Positions 53,872 through 62,611 of a stretch of DNA of 64,000 nucleotides are shown here, in pieces. Every line of letters begins with the position of its first letter. Position 1 is the stretch's first letter. Position numbers and translations under genes: made by a program. The stretch is from Marinobacter koreensis. Its GTDB lineage: Bacteria > Pseudomonadota > Gammaproteobacteria > Pseudomonadales > Oleiphilaceae. The stretch lies in the NCBI RefSeq assembly GCF_023156285.1, contig NZ_JAKZAJ010000004.1, forward strand, positions 372,001 to 436,000. Reading direction: 5' to 3'. Under the pieces are notes generated by a model. That model did no database searches, was not told where the DNA came from, and saw nothing but the letters and a program-made list of their open reading frames with translations.

Positions 53872-55782
53872 TCACTCCTCCAGGTAGGTATAGCCCTCCA
53901 GGCCAGCCGCGAGTTCTTCCAGCAATCGGTTCTGCTCGGTCTTATCCAGTTCGCTGGATGAGAATTTGCGGCGATAGGCAGCAAGCAGTTGTTCCGGCTC
54001 GAAGTTCACATAACGCAGCACCTTGGCGACGGTATCTCCGGTAATGGGGGCGCTGATGCCGTAGCCGCCTTTCCCGTCCAGGCGTACGTCCACCGAATGC
54101 GTGTCTCCGAACAGGTTGTGCATGTCGCCGAGGATTTCCTGGTAGGCGCCGGTCATGAAAAAGCCCATGACCAGGGGCCCGTCAGCGGTTTCCTCGGGCA
54201 GGGGCAGGGTGGTCTCGATGCCCTGTCCATCCACATACTGATCGATACGGCCGTCAGAGTCGCAGGTGATGTCCTGGATCACGGCACGCCGGTTCAGCGG
54301 GCGGTCCAGACCGCTGATCGGCATCACCGGAAAGATCTGGTCAATGCCCCAGACATCCGGCAATGACTGGAACAGCGAAAAGTTCACGAACAGTTTGTCG
54401 GCGAGTTTCTCATTGAGTTCGTCAATGATTTCCCGATGGGCACGGTTGGCACTGTCGAGCCGGCCTCTCAGCAGGCGACAACAGCGCGCGTAGAGCGTCT
54501 CCGCCTGGGCCCGCTCCGGCAATGACAGGACGCCGTGGGCAAACTGACCGTGGACGTCTGCCATGGCGTGCAGGACATCGTGATAGATTTCCGCCAGCGA
54601 CCGCGGCGAATCCTCGTCTTCGAGACTCTCCAGATCCCGCCAGAGATCGTGCAACGGTGCCGCATCGCCTTCCGATGGTCTGGTTGGCTCCCGGTTTTCC
54701 GGTCGTTCCCGGTCAATGACATCGGTGACAAGGACCGAATGGTGCGCGGTCAGAGCCCGACCGGATTCGCTGATGAGATCGGGGTGGGGGATGCCCAGCC
54801 GGTCGCACTCGGCCTGCAGGACGTGTACCACGTTGTACGCGTACTCGGAGACGCTGTAGTTCATCGAACAGCTGCTCCGGGAGCGGGTGCCTTCGTAATC
54901 CACGCCGAGGCCGCCACCGATATCGACGGTGCCGACCGGGGCGCCAAGGCGATGCAGTTCAGCGTAGAATCGCGCGCATTCCTTGAGCCCGGTCTGGATG
55001 TCACGAATATTGGCAATCTGCGAGCCGAGGTGAAAGTGCAGCAGTTGCAGGGCGTCGAGCGCGTTCGCCGCCCGGAGGGTTTCCACCACATCCAGTACCT
55101 GGCTGGCCGACAGACCGAACTTCGACTTCTCGCCGCCGGTGTTCTGCCAGTTGCCTTTGCCGATGGTGGCCAGCCTTGCCCGGACACCGATCAGGGGGGC
55201 AACGCCCAGTTCCCGGGCCTGATCCAGAATGAGCGGCAGCTCCGATTGCTTCTCCACCACGATGTAGACCCGGTGTCCCAGCTTCTGGCCGATCAGCGCC
55301 AGCCGGATGTATTCCCGATCCTTGTAACCGTTACAGACGATGACAGACCCGCTCTGGCGGGCCATGGCCAGTACCGCCATGAGTTCCGGTTTGCTGCCGG
55401 CTTCAAGACCCACCTGGCCCTCAGAGCCAGCGGGCTCTGTTGCCAGGAGTTCTTCGACCACCCGGCGCTGCTGATTCACCTTGATCGGATAGACCGCCGT
55501 GTACCGGCCCCGGTAACCCTGCTCATCCGCCACCCGGTTAAAGGCGTTACATAACCGGTTGACCCGGTCATGGAGGATGTCGGTGAACCGGATCAGGACC
55601 GGGAGCTGGATGCCAGAGCCGGTCAGCGTGCGGGTGAGTTCCGGCAGGTTGATGGCGGAGCTCGACTGGCTGCGATCCGGTCGGATCAATACGTCGCCCT
55701 GTCCATCGACATCAATGTAGCCATCGCTCCAGTGAGCAATGTTGTAAACCTTGTGAGCGGGTGTGCCGCTGGCTTTGCTCAT
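53872..55782 (-). CDS. speA: Biosynthetic arginine decarboxylase
   Basis: SpeA makes agmatine from arginine, the first step of the agmatine route to polyamines. The 636-residue protein has the fold III PLP-dependent decarboxylase pattern with AVYPIKVNQQRRVVEELL (PLP lysine, about residue 98), a glycine-rich VDIGGGLGVDYEG, and C-terminal IPVMPISGLD-like segments. Length matches E. coli SpeA (658). The start at 55782 (MSKASGTPAHK) has ACAGGA upstream; longer in-frame readings have no homology. It is divergent from speE. No agmatinase gene is in the window. Confidence 0.94.
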   Translation of the reverse strand: MSKASGTPAHKVYNIAHWSDGYIDVDGQGDVLIRPDRSQSSSAINLPELTRTLTGSGIQLPVLIRFTDILHDRVNRLCNAFNRVADEQGYRGRYTAVYPIKVNQQRRVVEELLATEPAGSEGQVGLEAGSKPELMAVLAMARQSGSVIVCNGYKDREYIRLALIGQKLGHRVYIVVEKQSELPLILDQARELGVAPLIGVRARLATIGKGNWQNTGGEKSKFGLSASQVLDVVETLRAANALDALQLLHFHLGSQIANIRDIQTGLKECARFYAELHRLGAPVGTVDIGGGLGVDYEGTRSRSSCSMNYSVSEYAYNVVHVLQAECDRLGIPHPDLISESGRALTAHHSVLVTDVIDRERPENREPTRPSEGDAAPLHDLWRDLESLEDEDSPRSLAEIYHDVLHAMADVHGQFAHGVLSLPERAQAETLYARCCRLLRGRLDSANRAHREIIDELNEKLADKLFVNFSLFQSLPDVWGIDQIFPVMPISGLDRPLNRRAVIQDITCDSDGRIDQYVDGQGIETTLPLPEETADGPLVMGFFMTGAYQEILGDMHNLFGDTHSVDVRLDGKGGYGISAPITGDTVAKVLRYVNFEPEQLLAAYRRKFSSSELDKTEQNRLLEELAAGLEGYTYLEE

Positions 55783-55909
55783 ACTTGCTATCCTGTCAGG
55801 GAACCGGGTCGGCGCGGGCGCCGGAATCTGGGCGTCATTGTAGGAGGAACCTCGATGCTCCGAAAGCCGGGACTGTGGAAAATACCTGCGCATTCGCCGG
55901 CATAAACGC

Positions 55910-55939
55910 TTGGGTTGTCGCAAAGTCTGACTCTACAAT
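55910..55939 (+). promoter_or_regulatory. Candidate speE promoter
   Basis: TTGGGT (55910-55915) and TACAAT (55934-55939) are separated by 18 bases, about 45 bases upstream of speE. The -10 is a five-of-six match to consensus. Confidence 0.45.
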
Positions 55940-55983
55940 ACGCCGCTTTGACGCGGTCCACGATGCACAACGGGAGACATTAG

Positions 55984-56865
55984 ATGACGGCACTGAACGA
56001 AGGGTGGTTTACCGAGGTATTCCAGGACCAGGGCACGGCGTTTTCGCTGCAGGTGAAAAAGAAGCTGCACGAGGAACAGACACCGTTCCAGAAACTGGAA
56101 ATCTACGAAACGGAAACGTTCGGCAATCTGATGGTTCTCGACGGCTGCGTCATGCTCACCACGAGGGACAACTTTCTCTACCACGAGATGATGACGCATC
56201 CGGCGCTGTTTACCCACCGGGATCCGAAGAAGGTGGTGATCGTCGGAGGCGGTGACTGTGGCACCCTCAAGGAAGTCCTCAAACATCCGGGCGTGGAGGA
56301 GGCCTGGCAGGTCGAAATCGATGAGCGGGTAACCCGAATGTCGGAGAAGTACTTTCCGGAGCTGTGTGCAGCCAACGACGATCCCCGGGCCAATTTCTTC
56401 TTCGGCGATGGCATCCAGTGGATCCGGGACATTGAACCGGGCAGTGTCGACCTGATCATTATCGACAGCACCGATCCGGTCGGGCCGGCGGAGGGCCTGT
56501 TTGCCCTGGATTTCTATCGCGATGCCATGCTGGCGTTGCGTGAAGGAGGCATCATTGTGCAACAGAGTGAGTCACCGCTGTTGCATACGGGCACCATCAT
56601 CAAGTCCATCCATGAGGATATGCGCAAGGCGGGTTTCGGTCATGTCCAGACGTTGCCGTTTCCTCAGCCTGTGTATCCGACAGGCTGGTGGAGTTGCACG
56701 ATGGCCAGCAAAGACAACCCGTTGCGGTACTTCCGGGAAGAGGACGCCACCAACCGTCCTTTCGTCACCCGCTACTACAACCCCGGCGTACATCAGGGGG
56801 CGCTGGCAATGCCCCAGTTCATGGTGGACGAACTTGACGATTACGTGGTCCCCGGAGAGGGCTGA
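55984..56865 (+). CDS. speE: Polyamine aminopropyltransferase (spermidine synthase)
   Basis: SpeE transfers aminopropyl from decarboxylated S-adenosylmethionine to putrescine. The 293-residue protein has the substrate-binding ETFGNLMVLDG and YHEMMTHPALF, the glycine-rich VIVGGGDCGTLKEVLKH and the catalytic DLIIIDSTDPVGPAEGLF segment. CGGGAGACATTAG precedes the ATG. Its neighbour speA starts the same pathway. A strong terminator follows within 20 bases. Confidence 0.96.
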   Translation: MTALNEGWFTEVFQDQGTAFSLQVKKKLHEEQTPFQKLEIYETETFGNLMVLDGCVMLTTRDNFLYHEMMTHPALFTHRDPKKVVIVGGGDCGTLKEVLKHPGVEEAWQVEIDERVTRMSEKYFPELCAANDDPRANFFFGDGIQWIRDIEPGSVDLIIIDSTDPVGPAEGLFALDFYRDAMLALREGGIIVQQSESPLLHTGTIIKSIHEDMRKAGFGHVQTLPFPQPVYPTGWWSCTMASKDNPLRYFREEDATNRPFVTRYYNPGVHQGALAMPQFMVDELDDYVVPGEG

Positions 56866-56883
56866 CGACAGATCCGGCAATAA

Positions 56884-56913
56884 AAAGAGGGGTGCCCGCA
56901 GGCACCCCTCTTT
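56884..56913. terminator. Bidirectional terminator between speE and amtB
   Basis: AAAGAGGGGTGCC (56884-56896) and GGCACCCCTCTTT (56901-56913) form a perfect 13-base stem with a CGCA loop and A/T tracts on both sides. It serves both speE and the convergent amtB. Confidence 0.9.
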
Positions 56914-56936
56914 CGTTTCTACCGGGTAGTCAGGGT

Positions 56937-58208
56937 TTACTGCTTGCCGCTGACAAACTCCGGATAGGCTTCCATACCACACTCGGACAGGTCCACACCT
57001 TCGTACTCTTCTTCTTCGGTCACTCGCAGACCCATAACCGCTTTGAGGATACCCCAGACGATCAGGCTGGCCACGAAGACCCAGACGAAGATGGTGATGG
57101 CGCCGATGATCTGGCCGGAGAAGCTGACGTCGCCGTTGGTGACCGGCACCAGCAGAAGACCCAGCAGGCCACACACGCCGTGCACGGAGATCGCACCGAC
57201 CGGATCGTCGATCCGCATCTTGTCCATGGCCACGATGCTCAGGACAACCAGCACGCCGCCCAGGGCACCGAAGATGGTGGCCGTCAGCGCGCTCGGTGTG
57301 GACGGTTCAGCGGTGATCACCACCAGGCCGGCCAGGGCGCCGTTGAGGAGCATGGTCAGGTCGGCCTTGCCGAACATCAGGCGAGCCGTGATCAGGGCCG
57401 CAACCGCACCACCGGCAGCGGCGGTGTTGGTGTTCAGGAACACCATGGCTACCGAGTTGGCGCTGGCGATGTCACCCAGTTTCAGGACAGAACCGCCGTT
57501 GAAGCCGAACCAGCCCATCCACAGGATGAAAGTACCCAGGGTCGCGAGCGGCAGGTTGGCACCCGGGAAGGCGCGGATTTCGCCGTTCGGGCCATACTTG
57601 CCTTTACGGGCACCCAGCAGGAGGACACCGGCAAGTGCTGCCGCGGCACCGGCCATGTGAACGATGCCGGAACCGGCAAAGTCACTGAAGCCAAGGTCAC
57701 CGAGGGTGTACATGCCGAAGACGGATGCACCGCCCCAGGTCCAGGCACCTTCCATCGGATAGATGAAGCCGGTCATGGCAACCGCGAAGATCAGGAATGC
57801 CCAGAGCTTCATACGCTCGGCGACGGCACCGGACACGATCGACATGGCGGTTGCCACGAACACAACCTGGAAGAAGAAGTCGGACGCACCGGAGTAGATG
57901 GAGCCGCCTTCGAAACCACCGTCACGGCCGGCAAAATCGCCGAGGACACTGGCTACATCAATGTCGGCAATGCCCGCGAGGAACACGTTGCCGCCGTACA
58001 TGATGGCATAACCGCACACCAGGTACATGATGCAGGAGATCGCGAAAAGCGCGACGTTCTTGGTCAGGATCTCAGTGGTGTTCTTGGCACGTACCAGGCC
58101 GGATTCCAGCATGGCAAAGCCAGCCGCCATCCACATGACTAATGCGCCACACACCAGGAAATAAAAGGTGTCTATAGCATACTGCAGTTGAAATACGTTG
58201 CTTTCCAT
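56937..58208 (-). CDS. amtB: Ammonium transporter
   Basis: AmtB conducts ammonium across the inner membrane. The 423-residue protein has 11 transmembrane helices, starting with FYFLVCGALVMWMAAGFAML. The twin pore histidines are visible in SGIVHMAGAAAALAG (about residue 180) and AISVHGVCGLLG (about 345). The outer ammonium site aromatic/serine residues lie in the expected helices. No cleaved signal peptide is obvious, unlike E. coli AmtB. It lies 70 bases downstream of glnK, whose product docks on AmtB and closes it when nitrogen is plentiful. Confidence 0.95.
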   Translation of the reverse strand: MESNVFQLQYAIDTFYFLVCGALVMWMAAGFAMLESGLVRAKNTTEILTKNVALFAISCIMYLVCGYAIMYGGNVFLAGIADIDVASVLGDFAGRDGGFEGGSIYSGASDFFFQVVFVATAMSIVSGAVAERMKLWAFLIFAVAMTGFIYPMEGAWTWGGASVFGMYTLGDLGFSDFAGSGIVHMAGAAAALAGVLLLGARKGKYGPNGEIRAFPGANLPLATLGTFILWMGWFGFNGGSVLKLGDIASANSVAMVFLNTNTAAAGGAVAALITARLMFGKADLTMLLNGALAGLVVITAEPSTPSALTATIFGALGGVLVVLSIVAMDKMRIDDPVGAISVHGVCGLLGLLLVPVTNGDVSFSGQIIGAITIFVWVFVASLIVWGILKAVMGLRVTEEEEYEGVDLSECGMEAYPEFVSGKQ

Positions 58209-58278
58209 TTGAAGCCCTCCGCACGAGGCTTTTCAGGTTATAAGTTTTGCGTTGGCTGATTCGAAAGTCAGGTCTGAA

Positions 58279-58785
<507 letters not shown>

Positions 58786-58995
58786 CTCCCCAGTTTGGCG
58801 CAGAATGACGCACCAAAACGAGGCGGGTCGCCGGGCGGTGGCTCATAATGGAGCGATCCGGTTTTCCGGCTGGGACTATTATATAGCCGACCGGCCACAG
58901 TATGGCAGGCTCTCCGCTGTGATACACTCCCCGGAGACCGATTCGGCGGCGATAAGCCCCGGAATCCACAGGCTTTGAAACCAGTGAGGTAAAAC

Positions 58996-59250
58996 GTGAA
59001 AGGTCCTCAGGATATCCTTGCCCAGTTGCAGGGCCAGTTTGGCCAGTTTGTCCCCGACATGGCCCGTGCCGCCCGTGAAGACATTGAAACCCAGGCCCGT
59101 GCAACCGTCATGGCGGTGCTGTCCCGCCTGGAGCTTGTGACCCGGGAGGAGTTTGAAACCCAGCAGGCGGTGCTGCTCAAGACCCGTGAGAAAGTGGACG
59201 CGCTGGAGAAACGCGTTGCCGAGCTGGAACAGAAGCTCGAGTCCCGCTGA
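58996..59250 (+). CDS. ubiK: Ubiquinone biosynthesis accessory factor UbiK
   Basis: The 84-residue protein (formerly BMFP/YqiC, DUF526) is a membrane-associated helper of aerobic ubiquinone synthesis in E. coli and Salmonella. The pattern is an amphipathic N-terminal helix (PQDILAQLQGQFGQFVPDMA) and a C-terminal coiled coil with FETQQAVLLKTREKVDALEK. Start is GTG 58996 with GTGAGGT upstream. It precedes comM, the usual order in Pseudomonas relatives. A hairpin (59260-59280) without a T-tract separates it from comM. Confidence 0.92.
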   Translation: MKGPQDILAQLQGQFGQFVPDMARAAREDIETQARATVMAVLSRLELVTREEFETQQAVLLKTREKVDALEKRVAELEQKLESR

Positions 59251-59302
59251 TTGACCAAACGGCAGACAGGATGTCTGCCGGACTGACCCATGGAAGGAAA
59301 AC

Positions 59303-59407
59303 ATGCTCGCTGTTGTTCACTCCCGCGCCAGTATTGGCGTGTCCGCGCCCGCCGTTACGGTGGAGGTGCATCTCTCTGGCGGCTTGCCCGCGCTGTCCAT
59401 TGTTGGG
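59303..59407 (+). pseudogene. comM: 5' fragment of comM (yifB), interrupted after 35 codons
   Basis: The first 35 codons (MLAVVHSRASIGVSAPAV to GGLPALSIVG) are a clear ComM/YifB N-terminus, and AAGGAAAAC before the ATG is intact. In the family this continues with LPETAV, but here it switches to unrelated sequence after GGG at 59405-59407. ComM is a Mg-chelatase-like AAA+ helicase of about 500 residues that promotes branch migration in natural transformation. The remainder must lie beyond the inserted DNA or be lost. comM is a known insertion site, for example for AbaR islands in Acinetobacter baumannii. Confidence 0.9.
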
Positions 59408-59446
59408 AACAATAACCCTATATCACGTTTCTTCAATATTTTCAGT

Positions 59447-59935
59447 ATGATAGTACCAATTTTCGGTTTTTATGGTCTTGGGCTTTTGCTTCTTCTTTGT
59501 GCCTTCTCCGCTAACGCATCATCAAGTTTTGGGGTTAGGGTTGATGAAGTAATTGATGGAGATACCGTCAAGGCAGTAAGCGACGCTGGAAGGCTAATGC
59601 GGATAAGGCTTGCTGGTATCGACTGCCCTGAGAGTGACCAGCCATGGGGAGCCAGTGCTACACAGGCTGCAAGCGTTTACATGGAGCGTAAGCATGGTGT
59701 GGTCGAAGAAATTGGACAAGACCGCTATGGGCGGTCAATCGGTAGGGTATTTGTAGACGGTGTAAACATGAATCGAGCACTAGTCAGCGATGGACACTGT
59801 TGGGCGTATACCCGCTATGTCAAAGACAAAGTGCTTTTTGAATTGCAGGATCAAGCGGAAGAAAGGCAATCCGGGTTATGGGGGTTAACTGACGCTGAGC
59901 CTGTGCCGCCGTGGGAATGGCGCAGAACACGATAG
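59447..59935 (+). CDS. Secreted staphylococcal-nuclease-like protein
   Basis: From ATG 59447 the product has 162 residues: a signal peptide (about 1-24, IFGFYGLGLLLLLCAFSANA) and a SNase domain. Catalytic positions match the family: DGDT (Asp 39), R54 and D59 in RLAGIDCPE with Glu 62, and Arg 96 in DRYGR. It should cleave DNA or RNA with calcium outside the cytoplasm. The same frame is open from the comM start at 59303, so a 210-residue ComM-nuclease chimera could also be made; that form would bury the signal sequence. It is the first island gene. Confidence 0.87.
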   Translation: MIVPIFGFYGLGLLLLLCAFSANASSSFGVRVDEVIDGDTVKAVSDAGRLMRIRLAGIDCPESDQPWGASATQAASVYMERKHGVVEEIGQDRYGRSIGRVFVDGVNMNRALVSDGHCWAYTRYVKDKVLFELQDQAEERQSGLWGLTDAEPVPPWEWRRTR

Positions 59936-60051
59936 TCTTGTTCTCTGTTCGCTTCGAACTGCTATGGATTTCCGATACAGTTACGCCTGACGAATACCGC
60001 AAGGAATGTTGGTTTGATCTCCATAGCGGGGACGCTGGCGGTGACAAATGA
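59917..60051 (+). CDS. Possible small gene before the restriction endonuclease
   Basis: A 44-codon frame (starting MAQNTIVLFSVRF) opens within the end of the nuclease gene and stops at TGA overlapping the ATG of the restriction gene (ATGA). Its ribosome site is weak. It has no recognised homology. The stop-start overlap suggests translational coupling; alternatively it is chance. Confidence 0.3.
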   Translation: MAQNTIVLFSVRFELLWISDTVTPDEYRKECWFDLHSGDAGGDK

Positions 60052-61037
60052 AAATTAGTTTGGGGAGAGATTACGTGGCAGTAAACCGCGACAAGGTGGA
60101 CTCGTGGAAGGCTGACGTTGCCAAGTCAGTTGATTTTTACAACGAATGGTTCATGACTTTTGCACCCAAAGCGTTTCGAGATACCCGTATCGAAACTACC
60201 GCCCAAGTTGAGCAAGCCCTTCAATGGACTGAAAATCTGACAAATATTCGTCCAGAGACGCTTAGACGGCATCCTGACGTACTTCCTATGTTGCGGATGA
60301 CAACTTGCCCACCTATTGCCCGTGATCGGCTGGTTGGTTTGGCGGGGGTGTCTCCGAATCTAGTAAAAAGCATGGAAGTTGACATGCGAGTGCCGCCAAG
60401 AATGCCGTTGCCTGAGCTGAATAAACAGCTTGATATGGTTGGCGACATAATTGAAAAGATGGCTGATCCCGATATTTTTGTTTGGAAGAACCGGGGTGAC
60501 AAGGGTACAGAAGAAGAAATTCACAGGGCTTCAACCATCGTTGCTGATCGGCTTTGTGGGGCGGTAGCCGATCCAATAATACGGAATGCTCAAGAGCAGA
60601 GACAACTAGCTGCTATGAAAGCGTGGCTTGAAGCGCGCGGATATAGGGAGCTCAAGACCGGCGAAGCTCAAGATTGGCTTTCAATGCCGAACGGTACATT
60701 TTCTTTCCGCCTTAATGTGCCAATCAAGCAGGGCGCAGAGGATAAAAAAGTTAATATTCCGGTTGATGCAGTAATCAAGAGAAAAAATGCTAAAGATGGC
60801 GAGTTTCCCGCTTTATTTGAGGCGAAATCAGCGGGCGATTTTACGAATACAAATAAAAGACGGAAGGAAGAAGCAGTCAAAATTCAACAATTGCGTCATA
60901 CGTATGGCGAGAAAATAACTTTTGATTTATTTTTATGTGGTTATTTTGATTCCGGTTACCTTGGTTATGAAGCGGCTGAAGGGATTGACTGGGTTTGGGA
61001 ACACCGTATTGATGATCTCGCAAAGTTTGGATTTTGA
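60048..61037 (+). CDS. XamI-like type II restriction endonuclease
   Basis: The 329-residue protein resembles the XamI restriction endonuclease family; XamI itself cuts GTCGAC, but specificity here is not shown. A PD-(D/E)xK core is visible: Asp 240 in IPVDAVI, and Glu 258 and Lys 260 in ALFEAKSAG. The N-terminal 180 residues are helical, with ETLRRHPDVLPMLRM and DRLVGLAGVSPNLVKSME. Its stop is two bases before the methyltransferase start, the usual tight packing of such pairs. Base composition falls through the gene, which supports transfer. Confidence 0.85.
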   Translation: MKISLGRDYVAVNRDKVDSWKADVAKSVDFYNEWFMTFAPKAFRDTRIETTAQVEQALQWTENLTNIRPETLRRHPDVLPMLRMTTCPPIARDRLVGLAGVSPNLVKSMEVDMRVPPRMPLPELNKQLDMVGDIIEKMADPDIFVWKNRGDKGTEEEIHRASTIVADRLCGAVADPIIRNAQEQRQLAAMKAWLEARGYRELKTGEAQDWLSMPNGTFSFRLNVPIKQGAEDKKVNIPVDAVIKRKNAKDGEFPALFEAKSAGDFTNTNKRRKEEAVKIQQLRHTYGEKITFDLFLCGYFDSGYLGYEAAEGIDWVWEHRIDDLAKFGF

Positions 61038-61039
61038 TT

Positions 61040-62602
61040 ATGACGTTTAAAAAAATTGAAAGTCAAAGACAATTGCTTCAGGCTGAGCTTGACCAGAAGA
61101 AAACGCAGCAAGAGCGTAACGCTAAAGGGCAATTCTCGACACCGTTTGCTCTTGCGAAAGATGTTCTAAATCATGCAAGCACTCTGTTCCCAAAGAACCG
61201 AAAGGTTCGGTTCTTGGACCCTGCAATTGGTACTGGTGCTTTCTATAGTGCATTAAATGTAGCTTTCCCTGAAAAGCAAATTCAAACAGCTTTAGGTTTT
61301 GAAATTGACGAACACTATGGAAATCCATCTCTAAAGCTGTGGGGTTCGACTGGAATTGAGTATCGAATTGCGGACTTCACGAAGCAGACTCCGCCGAGTG
61401 AAGATGAGAAATTCAACTTAGTTATTTGCAATCCTCCATATGTGCGTCACCATCACATAAAAGGGGAGAAAGAACAGCTTCAATCGCAAGCCGTTAAGGC
61501 AGCAAATATGAAGCTTTCTGGGTTTGCAGGGCTCTACTGTTACTTTATGGCTCTTGCCCATCCTTGGATGAAAGAAAATGCAATTTCTGGATGGTTGATT
61601 CCCAGTGAGTTTATGAACGTCAATTATGGGCAGGGTGTCAAAGACTATCTTTTAAATGAGGTCACGCTTCTTCAGATTCACCGATTTGATCCTAATGATG
61701 TTCAGTTTGAAGATGCGTTGGTTTCTTCTGCCGTAGTCTGGTTTAAGAATAAAAAACCATCGAAATCTCATAAGGTAAAGTTTACTTTTGGCGGTTCTAT
61801 TGATCAGCCGGTCGTTCAAAAGGATGTTAGTCTCGATACCTTGAGTAAAGAAAGTAAATGGACGCGTTTTCCATTACTCGAAGAACGAGAAGTTACAAAT
61901 TTACCGAAGCTCGAAGATTTTTTTACTATAAAGCGTGGTATCGCAACGGGCGATAACAAGTTCTTTGTGCTTGACAAGGGTAAAATAAAAAGTCTAGGTC
62001 TTCCACTCGATCAGTTTAGACCAATTTTGCCTAGTCCTAGGTATCTGAAGGTTGATGTGGTGGAAGCAGATAACAACGGTTATCCCGACATTGATAAGCA
62101 GCTTTTTGTTCTTGACTGTAAGCTACCAATGGATCAGATAAAGACCCTTTACCCTGAACTTTATGATTACTTAGAGAAAGGGGTTGAAAGCGGGGTTTCG
62201 GAAAGGTTTCTGTGTCGGACGAGAAAGGTATGGTACTCACAGGAAAATAGACCTGAGAGTAAGTTTTATTGTACATATATCGGGAGAACTGATGTTAAAG
62301 GTAAAAAGCCTTTCCGATTTGTTCTCAATAAATCGAAAGCGATTGTCGCTAATTCATATTTAATTTTGTATCCGAAGCCACACCTTCAAAGTGAGCTTGA
62401 TAAGCGTCCTGAGTTGAATGAACTTATCCTTCAGTCTTTAAACAAAATTACTAGTAGTGCGATGCTTGATGAAGGGCGCGTTTATGGTGGTGGAATGCAT
62501 AAGCTTGAGCCCAAAGAATTATCAAAGGTTTTAGCTACTGAAATTGAGGCAATTTTTGAAGGTAGACTTTCTGAATTGCAGTCGGATTTTTTTGCAGCGT
62601 AA
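61040..62602 (+). CDS. N6-adenine DNA methyltransferase of the XamI-like system
   Basis: The 520-residue enzyme has motif I-type FLDPAIGTGAFYSAL (about 58-72) for S-adenosylmethionine and the catalytic motif IV NPPY (131-134), the order of gamma-class Eco57I-like N6-adenine methylases. The C-terminal 250 residues form a target-recognition region (FFTIKRGIATGDNKFFVL). It should protect the site cut by the adjacent endonuclease. Start is ATG 61040; TTG 61034, overlapping the endonuclease gene, is possible. Its GC content is the lowest of the window. Confidence 0.9.
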   Translation: MTFKKIESQRQLLQAELDQKKTQQERNAKGQFSTPFALAKDVLNHASTLFPKNRKVRFLDPAIGTGAFYSALNVAFPEKQIQTALGFEIDEHYGNPSLKLWGSTGIEYRIADFTKQTPPSEDEKFNLVICNPPYVRHHHIKGEKEQLQSQAVKAANMKLSGFAGLYCYFMALAHPWMKENAISGWLIPSEFMNVNYGQGVKDYLLNEVTLLQIHRFDPNDVQFEDALVSSAVVWFKNKKPSKSHKVKFTFGGSIDQPVVQKDVSLDTLSKESKWTRFPLLEEREVTNLPKLEDFFTIKRGIATGDNKFFVLDKGKIKSLGLPLDQFRPILPSPRYLKVDVVEADNNGYPDIDKQLFVLDCKLPMDQIKTLYPELYDYLEKGVESGVSERFLCRTRKVWYSQENRPESKFYCTYIGRTDVKGKKPFRFVLNKSKAIVANSYLILYPKPHLQSELDKRPELNELILQSLNKITSSAMLDEGRVYGGGMHKLEPKELSKVLATEIEAIFEGRLSELQSDFFAA

Positions 62603-62611
62603 AGGACGAGT

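Noticed and set aside
56892..58142. A 416-codon frame antisense to amtB
   Set aside because: Its product is His/Asp/Gly-rich with no domain. It mirrors a well-supported transporter gene, and GC-rich genes commonly leave long open antisense frames.
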